A stretch of 64,000 bases of DNA from Scatomonas sp963928055 (GTDB lineage Bacteria; Bacillota; Clostridia; Lachnospirales; Lachnospiraceae). The notes under the pieces were generated by a model, which saw nothing but the letters and a program-made list of their open reading frames with translations, did no database searches and was not told where the DNA came from. How positions within the stretch are numbered: position 1 is the first letter of the stretch; each line of letters opens with the position of its first letter. The translations under genes were made by a program, and so were the position numbers. Below are positions 16,423-25,279 of the stretch, piece after piece. The DNA lies in assembly GCA_963928055.1 (NCBI GenBank), contig CAWVDN010000001.1:372001-436000 (forward strand), read 5' to 3'.

Positions 16423-19059
16423 TTACAGCTGTTCCGCCAGGATCTCCGGCACTCTGGCAATGGCCTCCGGGATCTTGTCCGGATTTTTTCCTCCGGCCTG
16501 GGCCATATTGGGCCTTCCGCCTCCGCCGCCGCCCACAATGGACGCGGCCGCTTTCACCAGGTTGCCTGCGTGGGCGCCTTTTTTCTGGGCCTCCTCGGTG
16601 ACCATGGCGATCAGGTTCACCTTGCCTTCCTTGGCGGAGGCCAGGACCACCACGCCCTGTCCCAGTTTCTCTTTCAGGCTGTCCCCCAGTTCCCGCAGGC
16701 CGTTCATATCCACCTCCGGCACCGCGGCAGCCAGCAGCTTCACGCCTTTTACTTCCGTTACCTGATCCATGACGTCTCCCAGGGACTCCTGGGCCATCTT
16801 GCTCTTCAGGGACTCATTCTCGCTGTGAAGAGCTTTCACCTCCGCCTGGAGATGGGTGATCTTCTCCCGGATGCCGGCGGCGTTGGTCTTCAGCAGGGCG
16901 GCGATCTCCTGCAGCTCTTCCTCTTCTTTCTTATAATAATCGATGACCGCCTGGCCCGTGAGGGCCTCGATCCGGCGGACGCCGGCGGCTACTCCCGCCT
17001 CGGACAGGATCTTAAAGAGGGTGATCTCCCCGGTGGCTTTTACGTGAGTTCCGCCGCAGAGTTCCCGGGAGAAGTCTCCCATGGATACCACCCGGACCTC
17101 GTCCCCGTATTTTTCGCCGAAGAGAGCCATGGCTCCCGTCTTCTTTGCGTCCTCCAGGGACATGATATCGGTCTTTACAGTGAGGTTTTCCCGGATCTTC
17201 TGATTCACCAGATCCTCTACCTTCCGGATCTCCTCTTCTGTCATAGCCTGGAAATGGGCAAAGTCAAAGCGCAGCCTGCCGGGCGTCACCAGGGATCCTT
17301 TCTGTTCTACGTGGGTGCCCAGCACCGTCTTCAGAGCCTTCTGCAGCAGATGGGTGGCGCTGTGGTTTTTCTCTGTATCCAGTCTGGATGCCTCATTCAC
17401 TTCCAGAGTCACCTTCTCCCCGGCGGAGATCATGCCGGACTTCATAAGGCCCACATGGCCGTAACGGCCGCCCCTAAGATGAATGGTATCCTGCACTTCA
17501 AAGACACCGTTGGCGCCCCGGATCACACCGGTATCTCCCTCCTGGCCGCCCATGGTGGCGTAGAAAGGCGTCTCCTGTACCAGGATGGTGCCTTTTTCCC
17601 CTTCCATAAGGGAATCTTTCAGCTCCGTCTCCCCGGTGAGTACCGTCACGGGAGACTCCCAGGTCAGATGGTCATAGCCCACAAAGCTGGTGGTGACGGA
17701 GGGATCGATGAGGTCGTAGACCGTAGCGTCGGCGCCCATGTAATTGGAGGTTTCCCTGGCGTTTCTGGCCCGCTCCTGCTGCTCCTTCATGGAAGCGGCA
17801 AATCCTTCCTCGTCGATGGAGTATCCCTTCTCCTGGAGGATCTCCCGGGTCAGATCCATGGGGAAACCGTAGGTATCGTAGAGCCGGAAAGCGTCCGCGC
17901 CGGAGAGAATCTTCTCCCCGGAAGCAGCCATCTTTTCCTCCAGGTCGGACAGGATCCGGAGTCCCTGGTCGATGGTCTTGTTAAACTGCTTTTCCTCATT
18001 ATTCAGCACGTTAAAGATAAACTCTTTTTTCTCCTCCAGCTCCGGATAGCCGTCTTTGCTTCCCTCTATCACAGAGGCGGACAGCTCGGAAAGGAAGATC
18101 CGGTCAATGCCCAGGAGCCTTCCGTGGCGGGCGGCCCGGCGGATCAGCCGGCGGAGCACGTAGCCCCTTCCCTCGTTGGTGGGCATGATGCCGTCGGAGA
18201 TCATAAAGGTAGCGGAACGGATGTGGTCCGTGATGAGGCGGATGGACACATCGTCCTGATGGTCTTTGTGGTACTCTTTGCCCGCGATCTGGCAGACCTT
18301 GTCCCGCAGAGCCTGGATGGTGTCCACGTCAAAGAGGGAGTCCACGTCCTGGACGACCACCGCCAGACGCTCCAAGCCCATACCGGTGTCGATGTTCTTC
18401 TGATCCAGCTCTGTGTAATGGCCCTGGCCGTCGTTGTCGAACTGGGTAAACACGTTGTTCCAGACTTCCATATAGCGGTCGCAGTCGCAGCCTACGGTGC
18501 AGTCCGGTTTCCCGCAGCCGTACTTTTCTCCCCGGTCATAGTAGATCTCGGAGCAGGGGCCGCAGGGGCCGCTGCCATGTTCCCAGAAATTGTCTTCTTT
18601 TCCAAACTTAAAGATCCGCTCCGGGGCGATGCCGATCTCCTCGTTCCAGATCTTAAACGCCTCGTCGTCCTCCAGATAGACGGAGGGATACAGCCGGTCC
18701 GCCGGCAGTCCTACCACTTCTGTCAGGAACTCCCAGGACCAGTGGATGGCCTCTTTCTTAAAATAATCTCCGAAGGAGAAGTTGCCCAGCATCTCAAAAA
18801 AGGTGCCGTGGCGGGCGGTTTTTCCCACGTTCTCGATATCGCCGGTGCGGATGCACTTCTGGCAGGTGGTGACCCTTCTTCGGGGAGGGATCTCCGCTCC
18901 GGTAAAATAGGGCTTTAAGGGAGCCATTCCGGAGTTGATCAGCAGCAGACTTTTATCGTTCTGCGGGATCAGAGAAAAACTCTTCATTGCCAGATGTCCC
19001 TTGCTCTCAAAAAACTCCAGGAACATCCGCCGCAGTTCATTGACGCCATATTTTTTCAT
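16423..19059 (-). CDS. alaS: Alanyl-tRNA synthetase
   Basis: Charges tRNA-Ala. 878 residues with all expected parts: class II catalytic core beginning ELRRMFLEFFESKGH, the tRNA-recognition middle, an editing domain with HSATHLLQKAL and the zinc-binding CGGTHV, and the C-terminal oligomerisation/C-Ala domain ending in the Gly-rich GGGGGGRPNMAQAGG. The editing motifs look complete. It stands about 70 bases after tyrS; TATGAT with a weak upstream TTGCCT may provide a promoter there. No T-box is visible in its short leader. Confidence 0.98.
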   Translation of the reverse strand: MKKYGVNELRRMFLEFFESKGHLAMKSFSLIPQNDKSLLLINSGMAPLKPYFTGAEIPPRRRVTTCQKCIRTGDIENVGKTARHGTFFEMLGNFSFGDYFKKEAIHWSWEFLTEVVGLPADRLYPSVYLEDDEAFKIWNEEIGIAPERIFKFGKEDNFWEHGSGPCGPCSEIYYDRGEKYGCGKPDCTVGCDCDRYMEVWNNVFTQFDNDGQGHYTELDQKNIDTGMGLERLAVVVQDVDSLFDVDTIQALRDKVCQIAGKEYHKDHQDDVSIRLITDHIRSATFMISDGIMPTNEGRGYVLRRLIRRAARHGRLLGIDRIFLSELSASVIEGSKDGYPELEEKKEFIFNVLNNEEKQFNKTIDQGLRILSDLEEKMAASGEKILSGADAFRLYDTYGFPMDLTREILQEKGYSIDEEGFAASMKEQQERARNARETSNYMGADATVYDLIDPSVTTSFVGYDHLTWESPVTVLTGETELKDSLMEGEKGTILVQETPFYATMGGQEGDTGVIRGANGVFEVQDTIHLRGGRYGHVGLMKSGMISAGEKVTLEVNEASRLDTEKNHSATHLLQKALKTVLGTHVEQKGSLVTPGRLRFDFAHFQAMTEEEIRKVEDLVNQKIRENLTVKTDIMSLEDAKKTGAMALFGEKYGDEVRVVSMGDFSRELCGGTHVKATGEITLFKILSEAGVAAGVRRIEALTGQAVIDYYKKEEEELQEIAALLKTNAAGIREKITHLQAEVKALHSENESLKSKMAQESLGDVMDQVTEVKGVKLLAAAVPEVDMNGLRELGDSLKEKLGQGVVVLASAKEGKVNLIAMVTEEAQKKGAHAGNLVKAAASIVGGGGGGRPNMAQAGGKNPDKIPEAIARVPEILAEQL

Positions 19060-19128
19060 GACTTGTTCCTCCTAACCATGGTTGCCGCAGAGAAGCGCGG
19101 CCATACGCTTTATCATAGCACAAAACCT

Positions 19129-20355
19129 TTATTTCAGGCAAATTTTTTTAAAATTCTTCTTTCCCTTCTTCAGAACCAGACCCTTTTCGCCGATGTCTTC
19201 TTTTTTCACCAGATACTTAAAGTCCGTGATCTTTTCGCCCTCCAGGGAAACCCCGCCCTGCTGGATGGCTCTGCGGGCCTCGGAACGGGTGGCGGAAAGC
19301 TCCGCCTTTACCAGCAGGCTGATCAGATCGATGGCGTCCTCCTGGAAATCTTCCTCTTCCAGTTCGGTGGTGGGCATATTTTCAGAATCCCCGCCTCCGG
19401 CAAAAAAGGCTTTGGCTCCGGCTTCCGCCTTTTGGGCCTCGTCCTCTCCGTGGACCAGACCGGTGAGCTCCCGGGCCAGGATCTCCTTGGCCCGGTTCAG
19501 CTGGCTTCCCTCCCATTTGTCCATCTCGTCGATCTGCTCCAGGGGCAGGAACGTCAGCAGCCGCAGACATTTCAGCACGTCGGCGTCCGCCACGTTTCTC
19601 CAGTACTGATAGAACTCGTAGGGCGTGGTCTTGTCCGGATCCAGCCACACGGCTCCGGACTGGGTCTTGCCCATCTTTTTGCCCTCGGAATTCAAAAGCA
19701 GGGTGATGGTCATAGCGTAGGCGTCCTTGCCCAGCTTTCTGCGGATCAGATCCGTACCGCCCAGCATATTGCTCCACTGGTCGTTGCCTCCGAACTGTAT
19801 GTTGCAGCCGTATCTTCTGTACAGTTCATAGAAATCGTAGCTCTGCATGAGCATATAGTTAAACTCCAGGAAACTTAATCCCTTTTCCATCCGCTGTTTG
19901 TAGCACTCCGCCCGCAGCATCTGGTTTACGGAAAAGTAGGGGCCGATATCCCGGATAAACTCAATGTAGTTCAGATCTCTCAGCCAGTCCGCGTTGTTGA
20001 CCATCATGGCCTTCCCTTCGCCGAACTCGATAAAGCGGCTCATCTGCTTTTTAAAGCAGTCGCAGTTGTGCCGGATGGTCTCCTCCGTCATCATCTGCCG
20101 CATATCCGTGCGGCCGGAGGGATCCCCGATCATGCCGGTGCCGCCTCCCAGCAGGGCAATAGGCCGGTTGCCCGCCATCTGCAGCCGCTTCATCAGGCAC
20201 AGAGCCATAAAGTGGCCCACGTGCAGGCTGTCCGCCGTGGGATCAAAGCCGATGTAGAAAACGGCCTTTCCTTCATTCACCAGCTCTCGGATCTCCTTCT
20301 CGTCGGTTACCTGGGCGATGAGCCCCCGGGCTGTCAGTTCCTCGTAAATCTTCAT
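19129..20355 (-). CDS. tyrS: Tyrosyl-tRNA synthetase
   Basis: Charges tRNA-Tyr. 408 residues: class I Rossmann domain with the HIGH-like HVGH (45-48) and the KMSKS-like KMGKT near residue 235, followed by an anticodon-binding region and a C-terminal S4 RNA-binding domain (about 345-405). The start at 20355 has GGAGGT just upstream; a frame extending to 20478 would run into the T-box terminator. Expression is controlled by the T-box leader upstream. Confidence 0.97.
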   Translation of the reverse strand: MKIYEELTARGLIAQVTDEKEIRELVNEGKAVFYIGFDPTADSLHVGHFMALCLMKRLQMAGNRPIALLGGGTGMIGDPSGRTDMRQMMTEETIRHNCDCFKKQMSRFIEFGEGKAMMVNNADWLRDLNYIEFIRDIGPYFSVNQMLRAECYKQRMEKGLSFLEFNYMLMQSYDFYELYRRYGCNIQFGGNDQWSNMLGGTDLIRRKLGKDAYAMTITLLLNSEGKKMGKTQSGAVWLDPDKTTPYEFYQYWRNVADADVLKCLRLLTFLPLEQIDEMDKWEGSQLNRAKEILARELTGLVHGEDEAQKAEAGAKAFFAGGGDSENMPTTELEEEDFQEDAIDLISLLVKAELSATRSEARRAIQQGGVSLEGEKITDFKYLVKKEDIGEKGLVLKKGKKNFKKICLK

Positions 20356-20422
20356 CTTCCTTACCTCCGGATTTTTATAGATTCTGAGATTTTCCGGGCC
20401 GGAAACTTTCCCGGAACATAAG

Positions 20423-20690
20423 AAAAGCCTCCGCCCTGTTTTCCTAGGACGAAAGCTTTGCATCTTCCGTGTTACCACCTAAATTCACGGATGCCTCGCG
20501 GTCATCCGCCTCATGGAGTACCGTCATACTCCCGACGGTGTAACGTCCGTCACCACGCCTGGGCCTACTGCTTGGGTTCAGCCTGGAGCTCGGGGAGGTA
20601 TTCGCAGTGGTTCCGCCTCTGCCTCGCACCCGCCGGCAGCTCTCTTGACACTTTCCCGCTGTTACTCTTTCCCGTCATTGCCTTTCTCTA
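20423..20690 (-). promoter_or_regulatory. Tyrosine-specific T-box leader with terminator
   Basis: Untranslated leader of tyrS on the minus strand. In order: a stem I region with GCGAATACC, where TAC matches a tyrosine specifier codon; the AG-rich AAGAGAGC element; the conserved T-box sequence TTAGGTGGTAACACGG; and a 14-pair terminator (with G-T pairs) at about 20423-20459 followed by TTCTT. Uncharged tRNA-Tyr would favour the antiterminator and tyrS expression. Confidence 0.92.
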
Positions 20691-20696
20691 GGAAGC

Positions 20697-20725
20697 AGTA
20701 TATCCGTCGGAAAAAGGATTGTCAA
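20697..20725 (-). promoter_or_regulatory. Promoter of the tyrS T-box leader
   Basis: Minus strand consensus TTGACA (20720-20725), 17 bases, TATACT (20697-20702), placed directly before the T-box leader and just after the rnhA stop codon. Confidence 0.8.
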
Positions 20726-20742
20726 GAGATTCCGCAAACTTT

Positions 20743-21234
20743 TCATTCCACTGCTCCCGGATCCTCCAGCAGATCCTCCCCGTCCGCCGCGGAGGTGGCC
20801 AGCTGATCGCAGCGCTCGTTGAGGGCGTGGCCGTTGTGGCCCTTGACCCAGATAAAAGTCACCTCATGAGGCTCTTTCGCCTTGAGAAGACGTTTCCACA
20901 GATCCATGTTTTTTACCGGCTCGTTTTTTCCCCGCTTCCAGCTTTTTTTCAGCCAGCTGTCGATCCAGTGCTGGTTAAAGGCGTCCACCAGATATTTAGA
21001 ATCCGAATACAGCCGCACCTGGCAGGGCCGGATCAGAGCTTCCAGCCCCGCAATGGCCGCCATAAGCTCCATGCGGTTGTTGGTGGTCTTTTTGTAGCCC
21101 TGGGAAAATTCCCGCTCATGGAGGTTCCCCTTGGGATCCCGGTACTGCAGAACACAGCCGTAGCCTCCCGGCCCCTCCGGGTTGCCTCTGGCGGAGCCGT
21201 CCGTGTAGATATCCACTAACATAAAGGTTTCCAT
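20743..21234 (-). CDS. rnhA: Ribonuclease HI
   Basis: Cleaves the RNA strand of RNA-DNA hybrids. 163 residues; catalytic acids are Asp12 in IYTDGSARGNP, Glu56 in NRMELMAAI, Asp78 in LYSDSKYLV and Asp143 in NERCDQLA. The basic KKSWKRGKNEPVKNMDLW handle is present. Its start overlaps the 3' end of the MutS-like gene by 19 bases. Because AAGGAG is only one base from the first ATG, initiation may use the second ATG at 21222. It is the last gene of the riboswitch-led hem operon, which is an odd place for it. Confidence 0.94.
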   Translation of the reverse strand: METFMLVDIYTDGSARGNPEGPGGYGCVLQYRDPKGNLHEREFSQGYKKTTNNRMELMAAIAGLEALIRPCQVRLYSDSKYLVDAFNQHWIDSWLKKSWKRGKNEPVKNMDLWKRLLKAKEPHEVTFIWVKGHNGHALNERCDQLATSAADGEDLLEDPGAVE

Positions 21235-22907
21235 ACTCCTTGTTGTTCAAAATCTTCCGCCGCTTTTCTGGCCTCCGCCACGATCTTCGGATCGTAGCCG
21301 ATGATCTCCAGCAGGGAGATAGCGTTGCGGCTCACCGCCCGGCCCTCCTGCAGCAGGTAGTTAAAGAGGATCTGATTGTCCCGGATCTCCTCCTCAAAGT
21401 GATAATTATGATATAGTTTTTCCAGGATATAGGTCAGTTCCACGTCGTGGGTAGCCGCGAAGGCCAGCACATTTTCCTTCCGCAGGGAAGCCAGGATCCG
21501 GGAGGAAGCGGCGATCCGCTCGATGGTGTTGGTCCCCCGGAGCACCTCGTCGATGATGCACAGCAGGGGCTGGCCCTTTTCCGCTTCTGACAGGATCCGT
21601 TTCAGGGATTTGATCTCTACGATAAAATAGCTCTCCCCTCCCTGGAGGTCATCCCGCAGGGCCATGGAGGTCATGGTCTTCACCAGAGTCCCCCGGTAGC
21701 TGCTGGCCATACAGGTATAGATGCTCTGGGCCAGGATCGCGTTCAGAGCCACCGTTTTCAGAAAAGTGGATTTACCGGAGGCGTTGGATCCCGTCAGCAG
21801 GATGCCGCCTTCCGCCTGGATGCTGTTGGCCACTGCTTCGGTGATCATGGGATGATACAGATCCTCCGCCCGGATCTGCACCTGCTCCTCCGGGGCGGCA
21901 AACTCCGGCCGGCACCACAGGGGCAGATATTCCCGGAAGGACGCCACGGCGATGGAGGCGTCCAGGATCCCGAACTGCTCCAGCAGGATCTCCACCCGGC
22001 TCATCTGGTCCTCCAGCAGTCTCGCCACCCGGTAAAACTGGATGAAATCCAGCAGAAAGTAAGAATTCAGGTAGGTAAAAAGCGCTGCCGCTCCCAGGTC
22101 CACCCCTTTGGCGCTGACCAGCATCACGCATTTCCGGCGGATCTTCTGCAGGGGCCCTGCCGCCTCCCGGATCCGCTCACTGCAGGAAGCGATCTCCGGG
22201 ATCCTGCAGCTCCCCATGACCTCCGCGGCCTTCAGCAGCCGCAGGATGCAGGATAGGCAGGACAGATAAGGCTCGATCTTCTGGCTCTCCCGGTAATGGG
22301 TGAGACCGTTGACGCAGAGCATCAGCACCAGGGCCGCCACCGCCAGCATGGGGGAGAAGAAAAAGAGGACCAGGGCCCCTCCTGCCAGCACTGCCTGGAT
22401 CACGTAGCGGACCACGGAGCGCACAGGGGCGTGGCTCATGGCCTCCAGGTAATCGGAGACAGAGTATCCCTTCCGCTTGCCGATGAGCCACAGCATCAGC
22501 TGCACTTTTTCCCGCTCCTGCTTATGGCTCCGGAAAAACTCCATGAGCCGGTCCCGCTCTTTCAGGATCTCCGGATCGAATTCCGGCAGCCTAAGCATGG
22601 AATACAGGTAATCCTCCCCGCAGGAGGAAACGGTGCTGTTCATCTGCAGAAACACGCTGTCCAGATCCAGATCGTTCCAGGTGATGTCGTCCACTTTAAA
22701 ACGACCCTTTTCTCTTCTCCCGGTATAATGGGAGATACTCTCCAGCTCCTCCACGGTCCATTCCCCGGAAGGGGCGTTGCCCCATTCCCTCCGGAGCTTA
22801 TGTAAGAACACGTGCTTCTGCTGCAGCCTCTCCTTCAGGGCAACACCCACAAAAGCCAGCACCAGGATCCCGATGAACACAACTCCCACAATATTTTCCG
22901 GCGTCAT
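21216..22907 (-). CDS. Membrane-anchored MutS-like ATPase
   Basis: MutS family ATPase domain protein of unknown role, 563 residues, shorter than MutS (~860) and without an N-terminal mismatch-recognition domain. A membrane helix lies at residues 5-25 and a hydrophobic pair at about 170-210; a helical lever-like region follows, then the ATPase with Walker A TGSNASGKST (about residue 375) and Walker B LLCIIDEVLRGTNTIER. No Smr nuclease domain is present. The cytoplasmic ATPase with two hydrophobic regions argues for action at the membrane. It sits 14 bases after hemL and overlaps rnhA. It should not be annotated as the mismatch repair MutS. Confidence 0.82.
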   Translation of the reverse strand: MTPENIVGVVFIGILVLAFVGVALKERLQQKHVFLHKLRREWGNAPSGEWTVEELESISHYTGRREKGRFKVDDITWNDLDLDSVFLQMNSTVSSCGEDYLYSMLRLPEFDPEILKERDRLMEFFRSHKQEREKVQLMLWLIGKRKGYSVSDYLEAMSHAPVRSVVRYVIQAVLAGGALVLFFFSPMLAVAALVLMLCVNGLTHYRESQKIEPYLSCLSCILRLLKAAEVMGSCRIPEIASCSERIREAAGPLQKIRRKCVMLVSAKGVDLGAAALFTYLNSYFLLDFIQFYRVARLLEDQMSRVEILLEQFGILDASIAVASFREYLPLWCRPEFAAPEEQVQIRAEDLYHPMITEAVANSIQAEGGILLTGSNASGKSTFLKTVALNAILAQSIYTCMASSYRGTLVKTMTSMALRDDLQGGESYFIVEIKSLKRILSEAEKGQPLLCIIDEVLRGTNTIERIAASSRILASLRKENVLAFAATHDVELTYILEKLYHNYHFEEEIRDNQILFNYLLQEGRAVSRNAISLLEIIGYDPKIVAEARKAAEDFEQQGVWKPLC

Positions 22908-22921
22908 AGATCTTTCCCCGC

Positions 22922-24205
22922 TTACTTTCTCTGCTTCAGATAATCTTCAAATACTTTCAGAGTTTCTTCTATGTTTTCGTCGCTGTGGGCGTCAGACAGG
23001 AACATGGCCTCAAACTGAGAGGGGGCCAGATGGATCCCGTGTTCCAGCATCCAGCGGAAATACCCGGCAAACTCCTCCGTATCAGAGGCCTTGGCGTCCT
23101 CGTAATTTCTCACCAGTCCCTCCGTAAAGAAGACGCAGCCCAGGGAAGACAGATGGTTCACCCTGCAGGGGGCTTTGTATTCCCGCACCAGACGCTCCAT
23201 GGAGCCGTACAGCTTTTCGCCCTTTTCCTCCAGGCCTGTATAATATTCCGGATGCTCATAGAGCAGCTGCAGCTGGGTCAGGCCGGCGGCCATGGCCACC
23301 GGATTGCCGCTTAAGGTGCCCGCCTGGTACACAGGTCCTAAGGGCGCTACCATCTCCATGATCTCTTTTCTGCCGCCGTAAGCTCCCACCGGCATGCCGC
23401 CGCCGATGATCTTGCCGTAGGTGACCAGATCCGGGGTTACCCCGAATTTTTCCGCTGCGCCTCCGAAGGCCAGACGGAAGCCGGTGATCACCTCGTCAAA
23501 GATCAGCAGGGTCTTTTCCCGGTCGCAGAGTTTCCGCAGACCCGGGAGAAAATCCTCCTCCGGCAGGACCACTCCCATGTTGGCGGCCAGGGGTTCCACG
23601 ATCACCGCGGCGATCTCCCCGGGATTGGCCTCAAAGAGCTGCTCCACGCTGGACAGATTATTATATTCCGCCGTCAGGGTGTCCCGGGTGCATCCCTCGG
23701 GAACGCCGGCGCTGCCGGGGATCCCGGCGGTCATCAGGCCGGAGCCGGCGTCCACCAGCAGGCAGTCGCTGTGGCCGTGGTAACAGCCGGAAAACTTCAC
23801 GATCTTATTTCTGCCGGTAAATCCTCTGGCAGCCCGGATGGCGCTCATAACCGCCTCCGTGCCGGAGTTTACCATGCGGATCATCTCCACATGGGGGATA
23901 TGCCGGCAGATAAATTCCGCCATCTCTACTTCAATCTCCGTGGGAGCCCCGAAGCTCAGACCATCCTCGCAGGCCCGCACCACCTTTTTCAGGATCTCCT
24001 GCCGGTTGTGGCCCAGGATCATGGGACCCCAGGAGCAGATATAGTCGATATATTTATTTCCCTCCACGTCAAAAATATAGGGACCGGTGGCTCCCTGGAT
24101 AAACCGGGGCGTCATGCCCACGCTCCGGTAGGCCCGCACCGGGGAGTTGACGCCCCCAGGTATATATTTTTCCGCCCGTTTCATCAGTTCTTCTGATCTT
24201 CCCAT
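22922..24205 (-). CDS. hemL: Glutamate-1-semialdehyde 2,1-aminomutase
   Basis: PLP enzyme converting glutamate-1-semialdehyde into 5-aminolevulinate, the second step of the C5 pathway. 427-429 residues; the PLP lysine is in YGKIIGGGMPVGAYGG (about residue 265), and NSGTEAVMSAIRAARG binds the cofactor phosphate. AAGGAG lies 8 bases before the ATG at 24205 but only 2 before an ATG at 24211, so I prefer 24205. It is sixth in the hemA-led operon, feeding hemB next to it. Confidence 0.96.
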   Translation of the reverse strand: MGRSEELMKRAEKYIPGGVNSPVRAYRSVGMTPRFIQGATGPYIFDVEGNKYIDYICSWGPMILGHNRQEILKKVVRACEDGLSFGAPTEIEVEMAEFICRHIPHVEMIRMVNSGTEAVMSAIRAARGFTGRNKIVKFSGCYHGHSDCLLVDAGSGLMTAGIPGSAGVPEGCTRDTLTAEYNNLSSVEQLFEANPGEIAAVIVEPLAANMGVVLPEEDFLPGLRKLCDREKTLLIFDEVITGFRLAFGGAAEKFGVTPDLVTYGKIIGGGMPVGAYGGRKEIMEMVAPLGPVYQAGTLSGNPVAMAAGLTQLQLLYEHPEYYTGLEEKGEKLYGSMERLVREYKAPCRVNHLSSLGCVFFTEGLVRNYEDAKASDTEEFAGYFRWMLEHGIHLAPSQFEAMFLSDAHSDENIEETLKVFEDYLKQRK

Positions 24206-24227
24206 TGCCATCTCTCCTTTCCGCTTT

Positions 24228-25211
24228 TCAGCCGATGCGGCCTTCGTCCATAAATCTCGCCAGTTCCTCCGCGTAGTAGGTCAGATAGATCTGGGCTCCC
24301 GCCCGGTATACAGAGGCTGCCATCTCGCAGACGATCCGGTCCTCATCGATCCATCCCTTCCGGGCTGCCGCCTTGACCATGGCGTACTCGCCGCTGACGC
24401 TGTAGGCTGCCACCGGCACATCCACCATATCCCGGACTCTGGTCACCATATCCAGGAAGGACATGGCGGGCTTTACCATAACAATGTCCGCCCCTTCTTC
24501 CACATCCAGCAGGGCTTCCTTGACCCCCTCCCGGCTGTTGTGGAAATCCATCTGGTAGCTCTTCCGGTCTCCGAAGGCCGGAGCGGAATCCGCCGCTTCC
24601 CGGAAGGGGCCGTAAAAAGCGGAGGCGTATTTAACCGCGTAGGACATAATGGGAGTTCCGGCATATCCCGCCTGATCCAGGGTTTCCCGGATGGCCAGCA
24701 CCCGTCCGTCCATCATGTCGGAGGGAGCCACCATGTCCGCTCCCGCCTGCACATGGGAAAGAGCGGTTTTTGCCAGCAGCTCCAGAGTTTTATCATTGTC
24801 CACATCCTGGCCGCAGAGCACCCCGCAGTGGCCGTGGGAGGTGTATTCGCACATGCACACATCGGTGATGTAATACAGATCCGGCACCTGGATCTTTGCC
24901 CGGCGCAGGGCCCTCTGCACAATGCCCTCCTCCGCGTAGGCTCCGGAGCCCACCTCGTCCTTGTGATCCGGAATGCCGAAAAGCATCACGCTTCCCACAC
25001 CGGCGTCCGCCAGCTGGGAAAGCTTCTCCGGCAGGATATCCAGGGTATACCGGTACTGTCCCGGCATGGAAGGGATCTCCTCCCGTTTATTTTCTCCCTC
25101 CATAACAAACAGAGGATAGATCAGAGAGGATTTGTCCATTCTGGTCTCCCGCACCATTCTGCGGATCTTTTCGTTTCCCCGCAGGCGGCGGGGTCTGATT
25201 CTCATGTCCAT
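24228..25211 (-). CDS. hemB: Porphobilinogen synthase (5-aminolevulinate dehydratase)
   Basis: Joins two 5-aminolevulinates to porphobilinogen. 327 residues. The zinc-type cysteine cluster CMCEYTSHGHCG is present, showing a Zn2+-dependent enzyme, as are the two Schiff-base lysines in MSYAVKYAS and VMVKPAM. Start has AGGAG 9 bases upstream. It lies between cobA/hemD and hemL in the operon; the 68-base gap before it contains a GC-rich hairpin. Confidence 0.97.
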   Translation of the reverse strand: MDMRIRPRRLRGNEKIRRMVRETRMDKSSLIYPLFVMEGENKREEIPSMPGQYRYTLDILPEKLSQLADAGVGSVMLFGIPDHKDEVGSGAYAEEGIVQRALRRAKIQVPDLYYITDVCMCEYTSHGHCGVLCGQDVDNDKTLELLAKTALSHVQAGADMVAPSDMMDGRVLAIRETLDQAGYAGTPIMSYAVKYASAFYGPFREAADSAPAFGDRKSYQMDFHNSREGVKEALLDVEEGADIVMVKPAMSFLDMVTRVRDMVDVPVAAYSVSGEYAMVKAAARKGWIDEDRIVCEMAASVYRAGAQIYLTYYAEELARFMDEGRIG

Positions 25212-25245
25212 TTTTCTGCTCTCCTTTTTTATTCTTTAAGACGCA

Positions 25246-25274
25246 GGGCGGCCGGCAAAAGCCGGATCCGCCCC
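25246..25274 (-). other. Hairpin in the cobA/hemD-hemB gap
   Basis: Minus strand GGGCGGATCCGGC, loop TTTT, GCCGGCCGCCC: a strong GC-rich hairpin with a short bulge in the 68-base spacer between the two genes. It lacks a clear T run (GCGTCTTAAA follows), so it is more likely an mRNA processing or stability element than a terminator. Confidence 0.45.
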
Positions 25275-25279
25275 ACCCT

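Noticed and set aside
16324..18918. 864-codon plus-strand open frame opposite alaS
   Set aside because: Shadow of alaS; runs over the rpsU promoter and has no own signals.
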